Shown: positions 43,289 through 51,491 of the stretch, one piece after another
Layout of the letters: the number at the start of each line of letters is the position of its first letter
Numbering within the stretch: position 1 is the stretch's first letter
Assembly: GCA_910578465.1 (NCBI GenBank)
Contig: CAJTPW010000001.1
Span: 248,001-312,000 of the forward strand
Length of the DNA: 64,000 nt
Direction: 5' to 3'
From: an uncultured Vampirovibrio sp.
Lineage (GTDB): Bacteria > Cyanobacteriota > Vampirovibrionia > Gastranaerophilales > Gastranaerophilaceae
Program-made: the position numbers and the translations under genes
The notes under the pieces: model-generated
Seen by the model: the letters and a program-made list of their open reading frames with translations, nothing else
Database searches by the model: none
Told to the model about the DNA's origin: nothing

Positions 43289-43567
43289 CTAAACAGAGTG
43301 CATGCTATCAAAAATTTCTTTTCTTTGAACCCAAACTTCCATATCAATTTCTTTGCCTGAATTTATAATGCCTTCCTTAATTTCCTTAAAAGATTTATCG
43401 GCATCTTTAATGCTGCATAACATCATCATTACAAAATAATCCTGCATGATTGTCTGTTTAATATCTTCAATGTTTACGGATAAATCGGCGAGTGTATTTG
43501 CAATTTTTGCAACAATTCCCACCTTGTCTTTTCCTGAAATTGTAATGATTATTTTATCTTCACTCAT
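43289..43567 (-). CDS. ACT domain protein (UPF0237)
   Basis: A 92-residue protein that is essentially one ACT domain: IIITISGKDKVGIVAKIANTLADLSVNIEDIKQTIMQDYFVMMML. ACT domains bind amino acids as regulators. I chose the ATG at 43567, preceded by AAGGAAG at six bases, rather than an in-frame start at 43612. Transcribed just upstream of the PFL gene (61 bases), the conserved neighbour of this family. Confidence 0.92.
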   Translation of the reverse strand: MSEDKIIITISGKDKVGIVAKIANTLADLSVNIEDIKQTIMQDYFVMMMLCSIKDADKSFKEIKEGIINSGKEIDMEVWVQRKEIFDSMHSV

Positions 43568-43637
43568 AATCTCTTCCTTGCATGCTAAGCCAAATCGGCC
43601 TATTCTTGTCATCCTTTAAGTAAAACTGCGCGAAGGG

Positions 43638-43823
43638 CTATTTTACATCCTGTTTTATAACAATAAGGTTGTTCATAATTTTCATTGCAACTGTTGGCAG
43701 CACAACATCATTCAGCCCGTTTGCAATGCTTATAATACTTCCTGCTTTTAAAACGGTTTCTTCCCCTTTGTACATAAAGGTATAGTCTGTGTCTCTGTCT
43801 GATCTTATTGTTATTTTATCCAT
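43638..43823 (-). CDS. 61-residue protein of unknown function
   Basis: Small, probably beta-rich protein: KITIRSDRDTDYTFMYKGEETVLKAGSIISIANGLNDVVLPTVAMKIMNNLIVIKQ. No signal or membrane segment. ATG with GAGGA six bases upstream supports translation. It lies between deoC and the ACT gene on the same strand with short gaps, so it is probably in their operon. I do not recognise a family. Confidence 0.65.
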   Translation of the reverse strand: MDKITIRSDRDTDYTFMYKGEETVLKAGSIISIANGLNDVVLPTVAMKIMNNLIVIKQDVK

Positions 43824-43865
43824 TTTTTCCTCGCTGTTTTACGGTTCAAAAGTTTTTAGAAAACT

Positions 43866-44549
43866 TTAATATTTTACAATTGCAACGCCTGAGCTTGTAC
43901 CTAATCTGTCTGCCCCTGCCTGAATTAAATCAATGGCCTGAACTCTTGTTCTGATGCCGCCCGAAGCTTTAACCCCGAGGCCTCTCCTTGCAACGGTATC
44001 TGCCATAAGTCTGATATTTTCTGTCGTTGCGCCAAGCCCGTTCTTTAAAAAACCTGTAGAAGTCTTAACAAAGTCTGCCCCTGCCGTTATGCAATTCAGG
44101 CATGCCTTTTTGATTTCATCTCTTGTTAAAAGGTCAACTTCTAATATAACTTTTAAATTGTGTTTTCCGCAAACACCTTTTATGGTTTTGATTTCATCCG
44201 ATACGGTCTTATAATCTCCCATTTTTATTGCAGAAAGATTTACAACCGTATCAATTTCATCAGCCCCTTCGTTTATGGCTTCATGCACCTGTACAAGCGT
44301 TGTGTCGATACTGTTTGTGCCAAGAGGGAAGTTTACGACGGTAACAAGCTTCACATCATGCATATCGTTGCTGTTGCTTATTGCTGCCTTTTTTTCGTCA
44401 ATGTATTTTCTTGCAATCTTTACAAAGTTTGGGTTTATGCAAACTCCGAAAAATTTGTACTCAAAAGCTTCGTCAATAAGTTTTTTAATGTCTTCATCCG
44501 TCGCACCGGGCTTTAAAAGCGTGTGCTCAATATATTTTGCTATGTTCAT
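43866..44549 (-). CDS. deoC: Deoxyribose-phosphate aldolase
   Basis: Cleaves 2-deoxyribose-5-phosphate to glyceraldehyde-3-phosphate and acetaldehyde. The 227-residue TIM barrel shows IEHTLLKPGATDEDI, VCINPNFV, LVTVVNFPLGTN, LEVDLLTRDE, the Schiff-base motif ADFVKTSTGF and VKASGGIRT. No other nucleoside-salvage gene is adjacent. It starts eight bases after the dehydrogenase stop without a ribosome site; instead an extended -10 (TGATATAAT) within the end of the upstream gene finishes seven bases before the ATG. Confidence 0.96.
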   Translation of the reverse strand: MNIAKYIEHTLLKPGATDEDIKKLIDEAFEYKFFGVCINPNFVKIARKYIDEKKAAISNSNDMHDVKLVTVVNFPLGTNSIDTTLVQVHEAINEGADEIDTVVNLSAIKMGDYKTVSDEIKTIKGVCGKHNLKVILEVDLLTRDEIKKACLNCITAGADFVKTSTGFLKNGLGATTENIRLMADTVARRGLGVKASGGIRTRVQAIDLIQAGADRLGTSSGVAIVKY

Positions 44550-44565
44550 AGAAAATATTATATCA
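44550..44565 (-). promoter_or_regulatory. extended -10 set for a leaderless deoC mRNA
   Basis: Minus strand TGATATAAT (TATAAT at 44562-44557), seven bases, ATG at 44549. The -10 overlaps the last codons of the dehydrogenase gene, so deoC can be expressed apart from it. Confidence 0.55.
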
Positions 44566-45562
44566 AAACCTGATTTTTAGCGCCAGCGTCAAAATTTAAA
44601 GCGGAATTTATATTCTCTAAAGTTATCTCTAAAATTCTTTTTGTGGCTTCCTTTGTATCATAGGCTGTGTGCGGGGTTATAAGAACATTGTCCATTTTTA
44701 AAAGGCGGTTTGCAACAAGAAAATTCTTCAGGCATGCATCTTTTATTCCGCTAAAACCTGATGCGGTTGACGGTTTTTGCCATAATAAATCTTCACATTC
44801 CAAAACATCAAGCGCCGCATATGCCACCCTTTTTTCCAAAATGGCATCGTAAAGTGCGGATGTATCGATTATCTCTCCGCGTGCCGTATTTACAATGATT
44901 ACGCCTTTTTTAAGACTGTTTATTCTGTTTCTGTCAAACATATGAAGAGTATCTGCCGTGAGGGGACTGTTTATGCTTATAACATCAGCTCTTTGACATA
45001 ATTCATCAAGAGAAACATACTCTACATCCGCATTTTTCTTGATATCATAGGCTATAACATCCATAGAAAAGCCTTTTGCAATTTTTACGACTTTAGAGCC
45101 GATTGCTCCCGTGCCTACAACGCCCATTGTCTTTGAAAACAGTTCGATACCCATATATTTATCAAGAAGAATGTTGCCCATTCGAAGCGCATTGTTAGAC
45201 TGTGGAACCTTTCTTACAAGGGCTAGAAGGCTTGCAAACACATATTCCGCAACCGTATAATCGCCGTAGTTCGGGCAATTAAATATACGGATATTCTTTT
45301 CTTTTGCATAATGCAGGTCAACGTGGGAAAAGCCGACACTTCTTAAAAAGATGAATTGCAGATTAGAAAATTTTTCCAAAACCTCTTTGTTTAAAAGTGA
45401 CGGTGTAAAAACAGAGACCGCATCGGAATCTAAAACTTTTTCAGGGATTTCTGCCGCAGGGTGGAGACTTGTTGAAACAAATTCCGCCTCAATTTCTTTT
45501 GGCATATGTTTTCTTAAAAATATTTCCTCATGGGGAAGTGCATCAAAAAATATAATTTTCAT
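44558..45562 (-). CDS. D-isomer-specific 2-hydroxyacid dehydrogenase (D-lactate dehydrogenase-like)
   Basis: NAD-dependent dehydrogenase of 334 residues. Seen: FLRSVGFSHVDLHYAKEKNIRIFNCPNYGDYTVAEYVFASLLALVR, the nucleotide-binding VVGTGAIGSKVVKIAKGFSMDVIAYD, VIIVNTARGEIIDTSALYDAI (catalytic Arg), DVLECEDLLW (Glu) and NVLITPHTAYDTKEAT (His). The DVLE...TPHTAY pattern fits the D-lactate/hydroxyisocaproate group, which suggests fermentative lactate formation; substrate not provable here. No ribosome site close to the ATG. Confidence 0.92.
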   Translation of the reverse strand: MKIIFFDALPHEEIFLRKHMPKEIEAEFVSTSLHPAAEIPEKVLDSDAVSVFTPSLLNKEVLEKFSNLQFIFLRSVGFSHVDLHYAKEKNIRIFNCPNYGDYTVAEYVFASLLALVRKVPQSNNALRMGNILLDKYMGIELFSKTMGVVGTGAIGSKVVKIAKGFSMDVIAYDIKKNADVEYVSLDELCQRADVISINSPLTADTLHMFDRNRINSLKKGVIIVNTARGEIIDTSALYDAILEKRVAYAALDVLECEDLLWQKPSTASGFSGIKDACLKNFLVANRLLKMDNVLITPHTAYDTKEATKRILEITLENINSALNFDAGAKNQVLI

Positions 45563-45853
45563 AATGTTTAATATTTAATTCACCCGATGAAAAATATAAT
45601 CCCCCAAAAGGGTACTTAAAAGTATCTAATGGGGGTGTAAACAAAAGTAAACCTATGCAAGTTTCTACTGTATATTTTGTTGTCTGTAATGGTTTACTTT
45701 TGTAAAGGTCAAAAAGGGTGAAACTTTTTAGTCAAACTAATCATCTATAATATGCAATAAACAAAATTATTTGTCAAGTGCATGACAATTAAAAAGTTAA
45801 GTAATATAAAAGGCAATTGTATAATGTCATCTTACTGGTAAATAATTTCTAGT
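45563..45853. other. divergent intergenic region with inverted repeats
   Basis: Three dyads between the dehydrogenase (minus) and the MerR-like gene (plus): CCCCC/GGGGG with GTACTT/AAGTAT (45601-45635), ACAAAAGTAAACC with GGTTTACTTTTGT (45641-45653 and 45691-45703, perfect 13-bp arms), and TTGTCA-N6-TGACAA (45771-45788). TATAAT boxes on the plus strand lie at 45746 and 45817. Likely a control region for one or both genes. Confidence 0.5.
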
Positions 45854-46237
45854 ATGGACAAGGAGTTAAAGAAAAAATATGAAAATGCTTCAAAAACACC
45901 AAGCGAACCGGTGTTTTCCGTAAAGGACATTATGAGCATTTTAAAAGTTGCTTCGCATTCTTCCGTTCAACGTATTGATAATGAAGGCTTGATTAAGGTC
46001 AAAAGAAATTCACAAAATTTTAGAATTTACAGCTATAATGACATTTTGCTTTTAGTTATGATACAAAAACTTGTAAAACTCAGCGTTCCTTTAAGGGCCA
46101 TCAAAACCCTTATGGAATTTGAAAAAGCCAAAGGAAGGGACCCGATTGTTTATCTTGAAGAGCTTGCCGAGTTTTATACAAAAAGAACATATTCCGCAAA
46201 CAGAAACGCGGCAAGAAAAAAGAAGAAAACAAAATAA
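45854..46237 (+). CDS. MerR-type HTH protein
   Basis: A 127-residue DNA-binding protein. The N-terminal winged helix reads VFSVKDIMSILKVASHSSVQRIDNEGLIKVKRNSQNFRIYSYNDILLLVMIQKLVKLSVPLRAIKTLME, the MerR plan of helix-turn-helix, wing and coiled dimer helix. The tail is short and basic with no Cys, so no metal effector site is seen. No ribosome site; AATAAT ends seven bases before ATG, which may be another leaderless start. Dyads upstream could be its own operators. It converges on the symporter gene with stops touching. Confidence 0.78.
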   Translation: MDKELKKKYENASKTPSEPVFSVKDIMSILKVASHSSVQRIDNEGLIKVKRNSQNFRIYSYNDILLLVMIQKLVKLSVPLRAIKTLMEFEKAKGRDPIVYLEELAEFYTKRTYSANRNAARKKKKTK

Positions 46238-47572
46238 TTATACGCGCTGAATTTCTTTGTGCTCACTTGCTTTTGCAGTTTCCTGCGTTACAACATGCGG
46301 AATTTCCGTACCGTTTTTGCGGATTGCTTTTTTGCCAGATGAAATATATTTTTCCATCTTTTCATAATCAAAAGCATCTTCCCACCTTGCAACAACTGTC
46401 GTTGCAACACAGTTTCCGACAAGATTAACCGTTGTTCTTCCCATATCAAGTATCTGGTCTATTCCAAGTAAAATTGCAACACCCACAATGGGCAGGCCAA
46501 AGCTTGAGAGCGTTCCCGTTAAAACTACAAGCGAAACCCTTGGCACACCTGCAATTCCTTTTGATGTGAGCATTAAAGTGAGCATAATTAAAATCTGCTG
46601 CTCGAGCGGAAGATGAATTCCTGCAATCTGTGCACAAAAGAGGGTTGTAAGTGCAAGATACAATGTAGAGCCGTCAAGGTTAAACGTATATCCTGTGGGC
46701 ATTACAAAACTTACAATGTTTTTTGGGACACCGAATTTTTCCATAACATCCATAGCCTTTGGCAAAGCTGCCTCGGATGTTGCCGTTGTAAAGGCAAGCA
46801 GGGCGGGCTCTTTGAGCGCTTTTATAAGCCCCGTAAAGGGGACTTTAATAATTCTGCAAACAAGCGCAAGCACAATGATTACAAAGGTAATAAGGGCAAG
46901 ATATGTGACACCGATAAGTTTTGCATAGCTTGCAAGAATGCCTGTGCCGTTGTGCCCCACCGTGGCGGAAATTGCCCCGAAAACGCCGATGGGCGCAAAG
47001 AACATAACAAATTCCGTAAATTTAAACATAATTTCACATGTGCTCTGCAGGAAATCCAGAACAGGGCGAGCCTTTTGCCCTACAGCACAGATTGCAAGCG
47101 CAAAAAATATGGCAAAAACAACGATTTGAAGCAGGTTTCCTTCTGCCATTGCCTTGAAAACGCTTGTGGGAACAAGGTCTGTAATCATATGAGAGAAAGA
47201 ATGGTCTATTTGAATATTTTGCATTTTTTCAACGGCAGCCATCGAAATTGAGTTTAAATCAATGTTGAATCCGATTCCGGGCTTGAAAACGTTTGCCATA
47301 ACAAGCCCCAAAACAAGTGCAAGGGTTGTCACGATTTCAAAATAGATTATGGTCTTTAGCCCGATTTTACCCAGGTGTTTGACGTCGCCGTGGCCTGCAA
47401 TTCCGACAACAAGCGTTGCAAAGATTAAAGGGGCGATAATCATTTTTACCATTCTTAAAAATACATCCGCAAGGGGCTGCATTTTAACTGCATATTCGGG
47501 CGCAAGCCAGCCGAAAATTATCCCGAGAGCAAACGCTATAAAAATAAATAAGGTTAATCTTGAGCCGGACAA
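46238..47572 (-). CDS. Dicarboxylate/amino acid:cation symporter (DAACS)
   Basis: A 444-residue transporter with the GltPh/DctA fold: RMVKMIIAPLIFATLVVGIAGHGD, FAPIGVFGAISATVG, the HP1 serine-rich region (AFTTATSEAALPKAM), MPTGYTFNLDGSTLYLALTTLF (NMDGT-like sodium site in TM7) and LTSKGIAGVPRVSLVVL (HP2) with DQILDMGRTTVNLVGNCVATTVVARW in TM8. Imports glutamate, aspartate or C4-dicarboxylates with Na+ or H+. It starts with TTG, supported by AGGAG six bases upstream. Confidence 0.94.
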   Translation of the reverse strand: MSGSRLTLFIFIAFALGIIFGWLAPEYAVKMQPLADVFLRMVKMIIAPLIFATLVVGIAGHGDVKHLGKIGLKTIIYFEIVTTLALVLGLVMANVFKPGIGFNIDLNSISMAAVEKMQNIQIDHSFSHMITDLVPTSVFKAMAEGNLLQIVVFAIFFALAICAVGQKARPVLDFLQSTCEIMFKFTEFVMFFAPIGVFGAISATVGHNGTGILASYAKLIGVTYLALITFVIIVLALVCRIIKVPFTGLIKALKEPALLAFTTATSEAALPKAMDVMEKFGVPKNIVSFVMPTGYTFNLDGSTLYLALTTLFCAQIAGIHLPLEQQILIMLTLMLTSKGIAGVPRVSLVVLTGTLSSFGLPIVGVAILLGIDQILDMGRTTVNLVGNCVATTVVARWEDAFDYEKMEKYISSGKKAIRKNGTEIPHVVTQETAKASEHKEIQRV

Positions 47573-47610
47573 TTCTCTCTCCTAAACTAATACAATTGTA
47601 ATACAAAAAT

Positions 47611-48261
47611 TTATTTTTTGTATTCTTTGACTGTTTCAAGTAACCAATTGTAAACATCAATCGTCGCGGGGCAGATTGCAAGCTCTCTTTTTACAAGGCT
47701 TTTTATGGTTTCTTTAAAGCAGATAAAAAGCGCTGTATCGAGGCCTTTTTCGCCCTCGTTTTCATCCAAAATTGCAAGGATTTTTTCCCTGAATTCGGGT
47801 TCGCGTGTTCTTGCTTCGATTTTATCCGCAAGGAAAATTATCTTTTCAAACGTTGTCATACCGACCTTTCCAAGTGTATGACACCTTATCGAAGACAATA
47901 TATCTTTTTCGCGGATGTTAAATTTATTTTTTGCAAAGTATTCCCCGACAGGCGCATGGAAAGTTTTGTAGTTTAAAAGCTCGTTTTCATCAATGTCTTT
48001 AATTTCTTTTTTTATGGTTTCCAAAAGTTTATCGTTTGAAAGACATTTGGCACAATCGTGCAAAAGCCCTGCAAGGGCAGCCTTTTCTTCATCTTCGCCG
48101 TATCTTTTTGCAAGCTCCCTTGCGCATTCTTCGACACCCAGAGTATGAGTATATCTTTCATCCGTCAGATGTTCCTTAAGCCATTTTAAAAGGCTTTCTC
48201 TGTTCCAAGCTTTTGTGTTGTCTGCGGGGTTTTTGTCGTTATTTATAAAGTCTGTTGTCAT
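47611..48261 (-). CDS. yqeK: HD-domain Ap4A hydrolase YqeK
   Basis: Symmetrical diadenosine tetraphosphate hydrolase of the YqeK family, about 216 residues. HD-domain motifs: YTHTLGVEECARELAKRYGEDEEKAALAGLLHDCAKCLS (H...HD), FHAPVGEYFAKN, SIRCHTLGKVGMTTFEKIIFLADKIEARTREPE. I chose ATG at 48261, which has GAGGA eight bases upstream, over an in-frame start at 48288. It overlaps the end of nadD by 23 bases, as commonly seen for the nadD-yqeK pair. Confidence 0.93.
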   Translation of the reverse strand: MTTDFINNDKNPADNTKAWNRESLLKWLKEHLTDERYTHTLGVEECARELAKRYGEDEEKAALAGLLHDCAKCLSNDKLLETIKKEIKDIDENELLNYKTFHAPVGEYFAKNKFNIREKDILSSIRCHTLGKVGMTTFEKIIFLADKIEARTREPEFREKILAILDENEGEKGLDTALFICFKETIKSLVKRELAICPATIDVYNWLLETVKEYKK

Positions 48262-48862
48262 AAATATATTCCTCAACTTTTTTATCAATAAATTTGCTTA
48301 AATCTCTTCTGTTTTGTTTGCTCGAAGTGCCTCCTTGAACATTGTTTTCTCGGGCAATTTCCCTGATTTCATTTGATGAAATGTCCAGAAATTCGTTTTT
48401 TGAAAGCACAAAGTCAAATCCTCTGTCTTTCAAGGCAAAGATATCCTCTTCTTCTATGCCCGAGTGTCTTTTCAGGACGACAAATTTTATATTTTGCTTT
48501 AAAATATCAGGGTTTTTCCATTTTTCAATCCCGATAAAGGCGTCGTATCCCAGGATGAACGGAACTTTGCCATCCCAAAGTTTTGATTTCGGGGTGGTTT
48601 TTAGGATTTTATCTACGGTCTGAAAGCTGTATGATGGGGTTTGAAGGGTGCTTTCAATGTCTGAAACCTCACCGAGGTCTTTTTTTACACAGAGTTTTAG
48701 CATATTAAATCTGTGGGAAAAATCGAGAGTTTCTTTGTGTGGCGGGGCAAAGGCGGGCACAAAGATAATCTTTTCAAAGGAAAACTCTTTCTTTATATGC
48801 TCTGCCAGGTGTATGTGCCCGAAATGCGGAGGGTTAAATGTTCCAAAAAAGTAACAGTCCAT
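48239..48862 (-). CDS. nadD: Nicotinate-nucleotide adenylyltransferase
   Basis: Makes deamido-NAD from nicotinate mononucleotide and ATP. The 207 residues show the nucleotidyltransferase start YFFGTFNPPHFGHIHLAEHI (T/HxxH motif), VPAFAPPHKE, FILGYDAFIGIEKWKN and the ISSNEIREIAREN motif. Usual neighbour yqeK follows; rsfS, often third, is absent here. Confidence 0.95.
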   Translation of the reverse strand: MDCYFFGTFNPPHFGHIHLAEHIKKEFSFEKIIFVPAFAPPHKETLDFSHRFNMLKLCVKKDLGEVSDIESTLQTPSYSFQTVDKILKTTPKSKLWDGKVPFILGYDAFIGIEKWKNPDILKQNIKFVVLKRHSGIEEEDIFALKDRGFDFVLSKNEFLDISSNEIREIARENNVQGGTSSKQNRRDLSKFIDKKVEEYIYDNRLYK

Positions 48863-48914
48863 CTTTTGCTTTTAATTTACTAACTTTTTAAATTATATTA
48901 CAATTGAATTTGTT

Positions 48915-50600
48915 ATGTATAATTTGGATTCTTTGAGCTTAAAATATTTAATTGAGGAAAATGCTGAATTTTTAAAAGGGGCTGTTGTTCAAAAAATTCA
49001 AATGCCCGCAAAAAGGGAAATACTCTTGTCTTTAAGGAATTTGGGCGAGAACAGAAAAATCTATATTAACGTTGACCCTAAGTTTGCCCATATGAATTTT
49101 ATTGAGCACAAGGAAAATTATTCGATTAAAATCCCGAAAACTCCGCCAATGTTTTGCATGCTTTTAAGAAAACATATGGAGGGAGCAAAGCTATGGGATG
49201 TTCGCGTAGTTGAATATGAGCGGATTGTGGAATTTTATTTTGAAATTTATGATGAAATCGGCTCTGCTGTTCCCATGTGCCTCAGTGTTGAATTTATGGG
49301 CAAACATTCGAACGCAATTTTGTATAACGCCTCAAATAAAATAATAGCAGGATGTGTGCATAATATTTCCCCTGAAAAAAGCTCTGTTCGGGAGGTTTGG
49401 GGTGGAATATCCTATATTTACCCGCCAAAACAAGAAAAGACCGATATTTTAAAGACAAGTATCGCAGGGTTTTATAATGTTTTGGATAATTCTGTCTGCG
49501 AAGGGTTTGAAAGTTCTGATTTAAACGGGCTTTTGACCAAAATTTCAAATCATTACTATCATTTTTCAAAAGGGCTGCTGGGATTTATTACAAAAAAGGC
49601 AGGTGCAGACGGTATTTTGAAGCCCGAGGTTTTGTTTTCTTCCATGCAAAATGCCGTATCGGGAGATTTTACTTTGATTAAAGAGTTTTGGGCACAAAAC
49701 ATTTCAGATGAGGGGCTTTGTCTTAATGGCAAGAAGGCTGAAGGCTGCAGCTTGAATTCTTTAATTGAAAAATATTTCTCTTATTTTGTGTTAAAAGATG
49801 CTGTGGAAACCAAAAAAGAGCATTTAAAAAAGCTTTTAAAAAAGGAATGCAAAAGATGTGGCGATATTATTTCAAATTCTCTGAAAAAAACATCGCATGA
49901 ACTGAACAGAAAAAAAGGCGAGCTGATTTTAGCCAATATGTATACACCCGAGCTTTCAGGCGGTTATGGAGAGAGGGTTTTACTGAATGGGGTTGAAATT
50001 CTTCTGGATACCGCAAAAACGCTTTCTGAAAATGCGCAGCACTATTTTTCACTTTATCAAAAGGGAAAAGTTGCAAGTGAAATTCAATCGGAAAGAGAAA
50101 AGAAGGCAAAAGAAAACCTTGAATATCTGGAGAGCATTCTTTTTTCAATTGAAAATGCCGCACTGCCTGATGTTTTGGATGAAATTCAAGAAGAACTCTC
50201 GGAATTTTTGACTGCACAAAAAGGCGGGGCCAAGAATTCTCCCGCAAAACAGGAGAAGGTTAATGTTGAGAGCCTTGAATACAAGGGTTTTACGATATAT
50301 CTGGGCAAAAATAACAAGCAAAACGATTATCTGATTAAAAAGGTATCGGCCCCCGAAGATATCTGGCTGCATGGAAAAGATTGCCCTTCGTCCCACTGTT
50401 TTATAAAAACGGAAAACGGTAAAAAACCCGTCACGGATGAAGTTTTACTTTATGCCTGCAGGCTTGTAAAAGAAAATTCACCGATGAGGGAGAGCGCGAA
50501 AGCTTCAATTATTTATACCAAAAGAAAATTTATAAAACGCCCGCCCGATACTCACCCGGGCTACGTCACATACAGGGAAGAGAAAGAGGTTGTGGTTTAA
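48915..50600 (+). CDS. rqcH: Rqc2 homologue RqcH (NFACT protein)
   Basis: Ribosome-associated quality control factor that adds C-terminal alanine tails on stalled 50S subunits. The 561 residues have the NFACT-N domain (LKYLIEENAEFLKGAVVQKIQMPAKREILLSLR, INVDPKFAHMNF, FCMLLRKHMEGAKL), a helical middle/coiled coil (about 295-420) and the NFACT-R domain (YKGFTIYLGKNNKQNDYLIKK, DIWLHGKDCPSSHCFIK, IIYTKRKFIKRPPDTHPGYVTYREEK). No ribosome site precedes the ATG; TACAAT lies ten bases upstream, so the leader is at most a few bases. Confidence 0.95.
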   Translation: MYNLDSLSLKYLIEENAEFLKGAVVQKIQMPAKREILLSLRNLGENRKIYINVDPKFAHMNFIEHKENYSIKIPKTPPMFCMLLRKHMEGAKLWDVRVVEYERIVEFYFEIYDEIGSAVPMCLSVEFMGKHSNAILYNASNKIIAGCVHNISPEKSSVREVWGGISYIYPPKQEKTDILKTSIAGFYNVLDNSVCEGFESSDLNGLLTKISNHYYHFSKGLLGFITKKAGADGILKPEVLFSSMQNAVSGDFTLIKEFWAQNISDEGLCLNGKKAEGCSLNSLIEKYFSYFVLKDAVETKKEHLKKLLKKECKRCGDIISNSLKKTSHELNRKKGELILANMYTPELSGGYGERVLLNGVEILLDTAKTLSENAQHYFSLYQKGKVASEIQSEREKKAKENLEYLESILFSIENAALPDVLDEIQEELSEFLTAQKGGAKNSPAKQEKVNVESLEYKGFTIYLGKNNKQNDYLIKKVSAPEDIWLHGKDCPSSHCFIKTENGKKPVTDEVLLYACRLVKENSPMRESAKASIIYTKRKFIKRPPDTHPGYVTYREEKEVVV

Positions 50601-50905
50601 ATGAGGCTTTTAGCGGATATACAATCATCTTGTATCATTTTATAAAATTCGTCCGAAATATTGTAAAAATCGGTTAAATTCACAATGTAAGGCAGGGTTG
50701 AATTATCAAAAGCTTCCTTTAGGCTATCAATTACTTCAAGAGGCATTGATGTTTTTCCCCTAATCAGGATATCTAAATCAGAGAGAGTTCTGAAATCGCC
50801 TCGTACCCTTGAACCGTAAAAATAAAAATCATATTCCATAAAATAAGGTGCAAGAATTTTTAAAACAGTGTTAATTTCAGCCTCTGTTGCGCCCTTAATC
50901 TTCAT
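50597..50905 (-). CDS. mntA: MNT-domain nucleotidyltransferase, antitoxin MntA
   Basis: A 102-residue minimal nucleotidyltransferase. FYGSRVRGDFRTLSDLDILIRG carries GSX10DXD exactly (G31, S32, D43, D45). In studied pairs (Shewanella oneidensis MntA-HepT) this enzyme AMPylates the Tyr of the partner HEPN toxin and so silences it. It overlaps the hepT gene upstream by 11 bases and its stop overlaps that of rqcH by four bases on the opposite strand. Confidence 0.93.
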   Translation of the reverse strand: MKIKGATEAEINTVLKILAPYFMEYDFYFYGSRVRGDFRTLSDLDILIRGKTSMPLEVIDSLKEAFDNSTLPYIVNLTDFYNISDEFYKMIQDDCISAKSLI

Positions 50906-51323
50906 TTTCTTTTTCCTTGATTGAATTAATCAAAAATTCAACATCTTTAATAAAGGAAGGGATGATTTCAATGAGTTCTCTTGATTTTTCAATATTGTAT
51001 TCATGGGCTGTAGCGTTTCTTTTTTGGTAATAATTACGCCAATTTTCCCAATTTGTAGTGTATCCAAGGCCCTGCATAAGTCTGAAAATATTGTTTATTG
51101 TAAGCTCTGTCTCGTTTTTACCGTATTTTTTTATTAAAATTTTTTTCATTAATTTCCATGCAGTCTCAAGCGTGTATTCAAATCTTTTAACACAGGAATC
51201 TTTAATATATTCTGCCAAAGGTGAGTTTTGATTTTTGCCGAAATCTTCAAAGCACGTTAAAAGTGTGCCATATGATTTTTCAAGGTTAAATGTACTTGTT
51301 TGGGTGCTTGGTTGATTTTCCAT
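50895..51323 (-). CDS. hepT: HEPN-domain RNase toxin HepT
   Basis: A 142-residue all-helical HEPN protein (nucleotidyltransferase substrate-binding family). YQKRNATAHEYNIEKS carries RX4HXY intact: R102 and H107 for RNA cleavage, Y109 as AMPylation target. FEYTLETAWKLMKKIL is the conserved first helix pair. Together with MntA this forms a type VII-like toxin-antitoxin module. All catalytic residues are present in both genes, so the module looks functional. AGGAG lies about 11 bases before the ATG. Confidence 0.93.
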   Translation of the reverse strand: MENQPSTQTSTFNLEKSYGTLLTCFEDFGKNQNSPLAEYIKDSCVKRFEYTLETAWKLMKKILIKKYGKNETELTINNIFRLMQGLGYTTNWENWRNYYQKRNATAHEYNIEKSRELIEIIPSFIKDVEFLINSIKEKENED

Positions 51324-51491
51324 ATCTTAAAAAAGCTCCTAAAAGGAAATTAATAAGCTCAATGATATCATATTTTATTAAAATTTGCATATAAAACCTT
51401 GTTTGTACTAGAATTAGGGTATGCTTTGGCGGCTTTTTGCATAATGCCTAAAATGCAGCTTAAACAAAAGAGAAGTATAAAGGATTAATCT

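Noticed and set aside
45654..45704. 16-codon open frame inside the loop of the 13-bp inverted repeat
   Set aside because: No ribosome site and the length is explained by chance.
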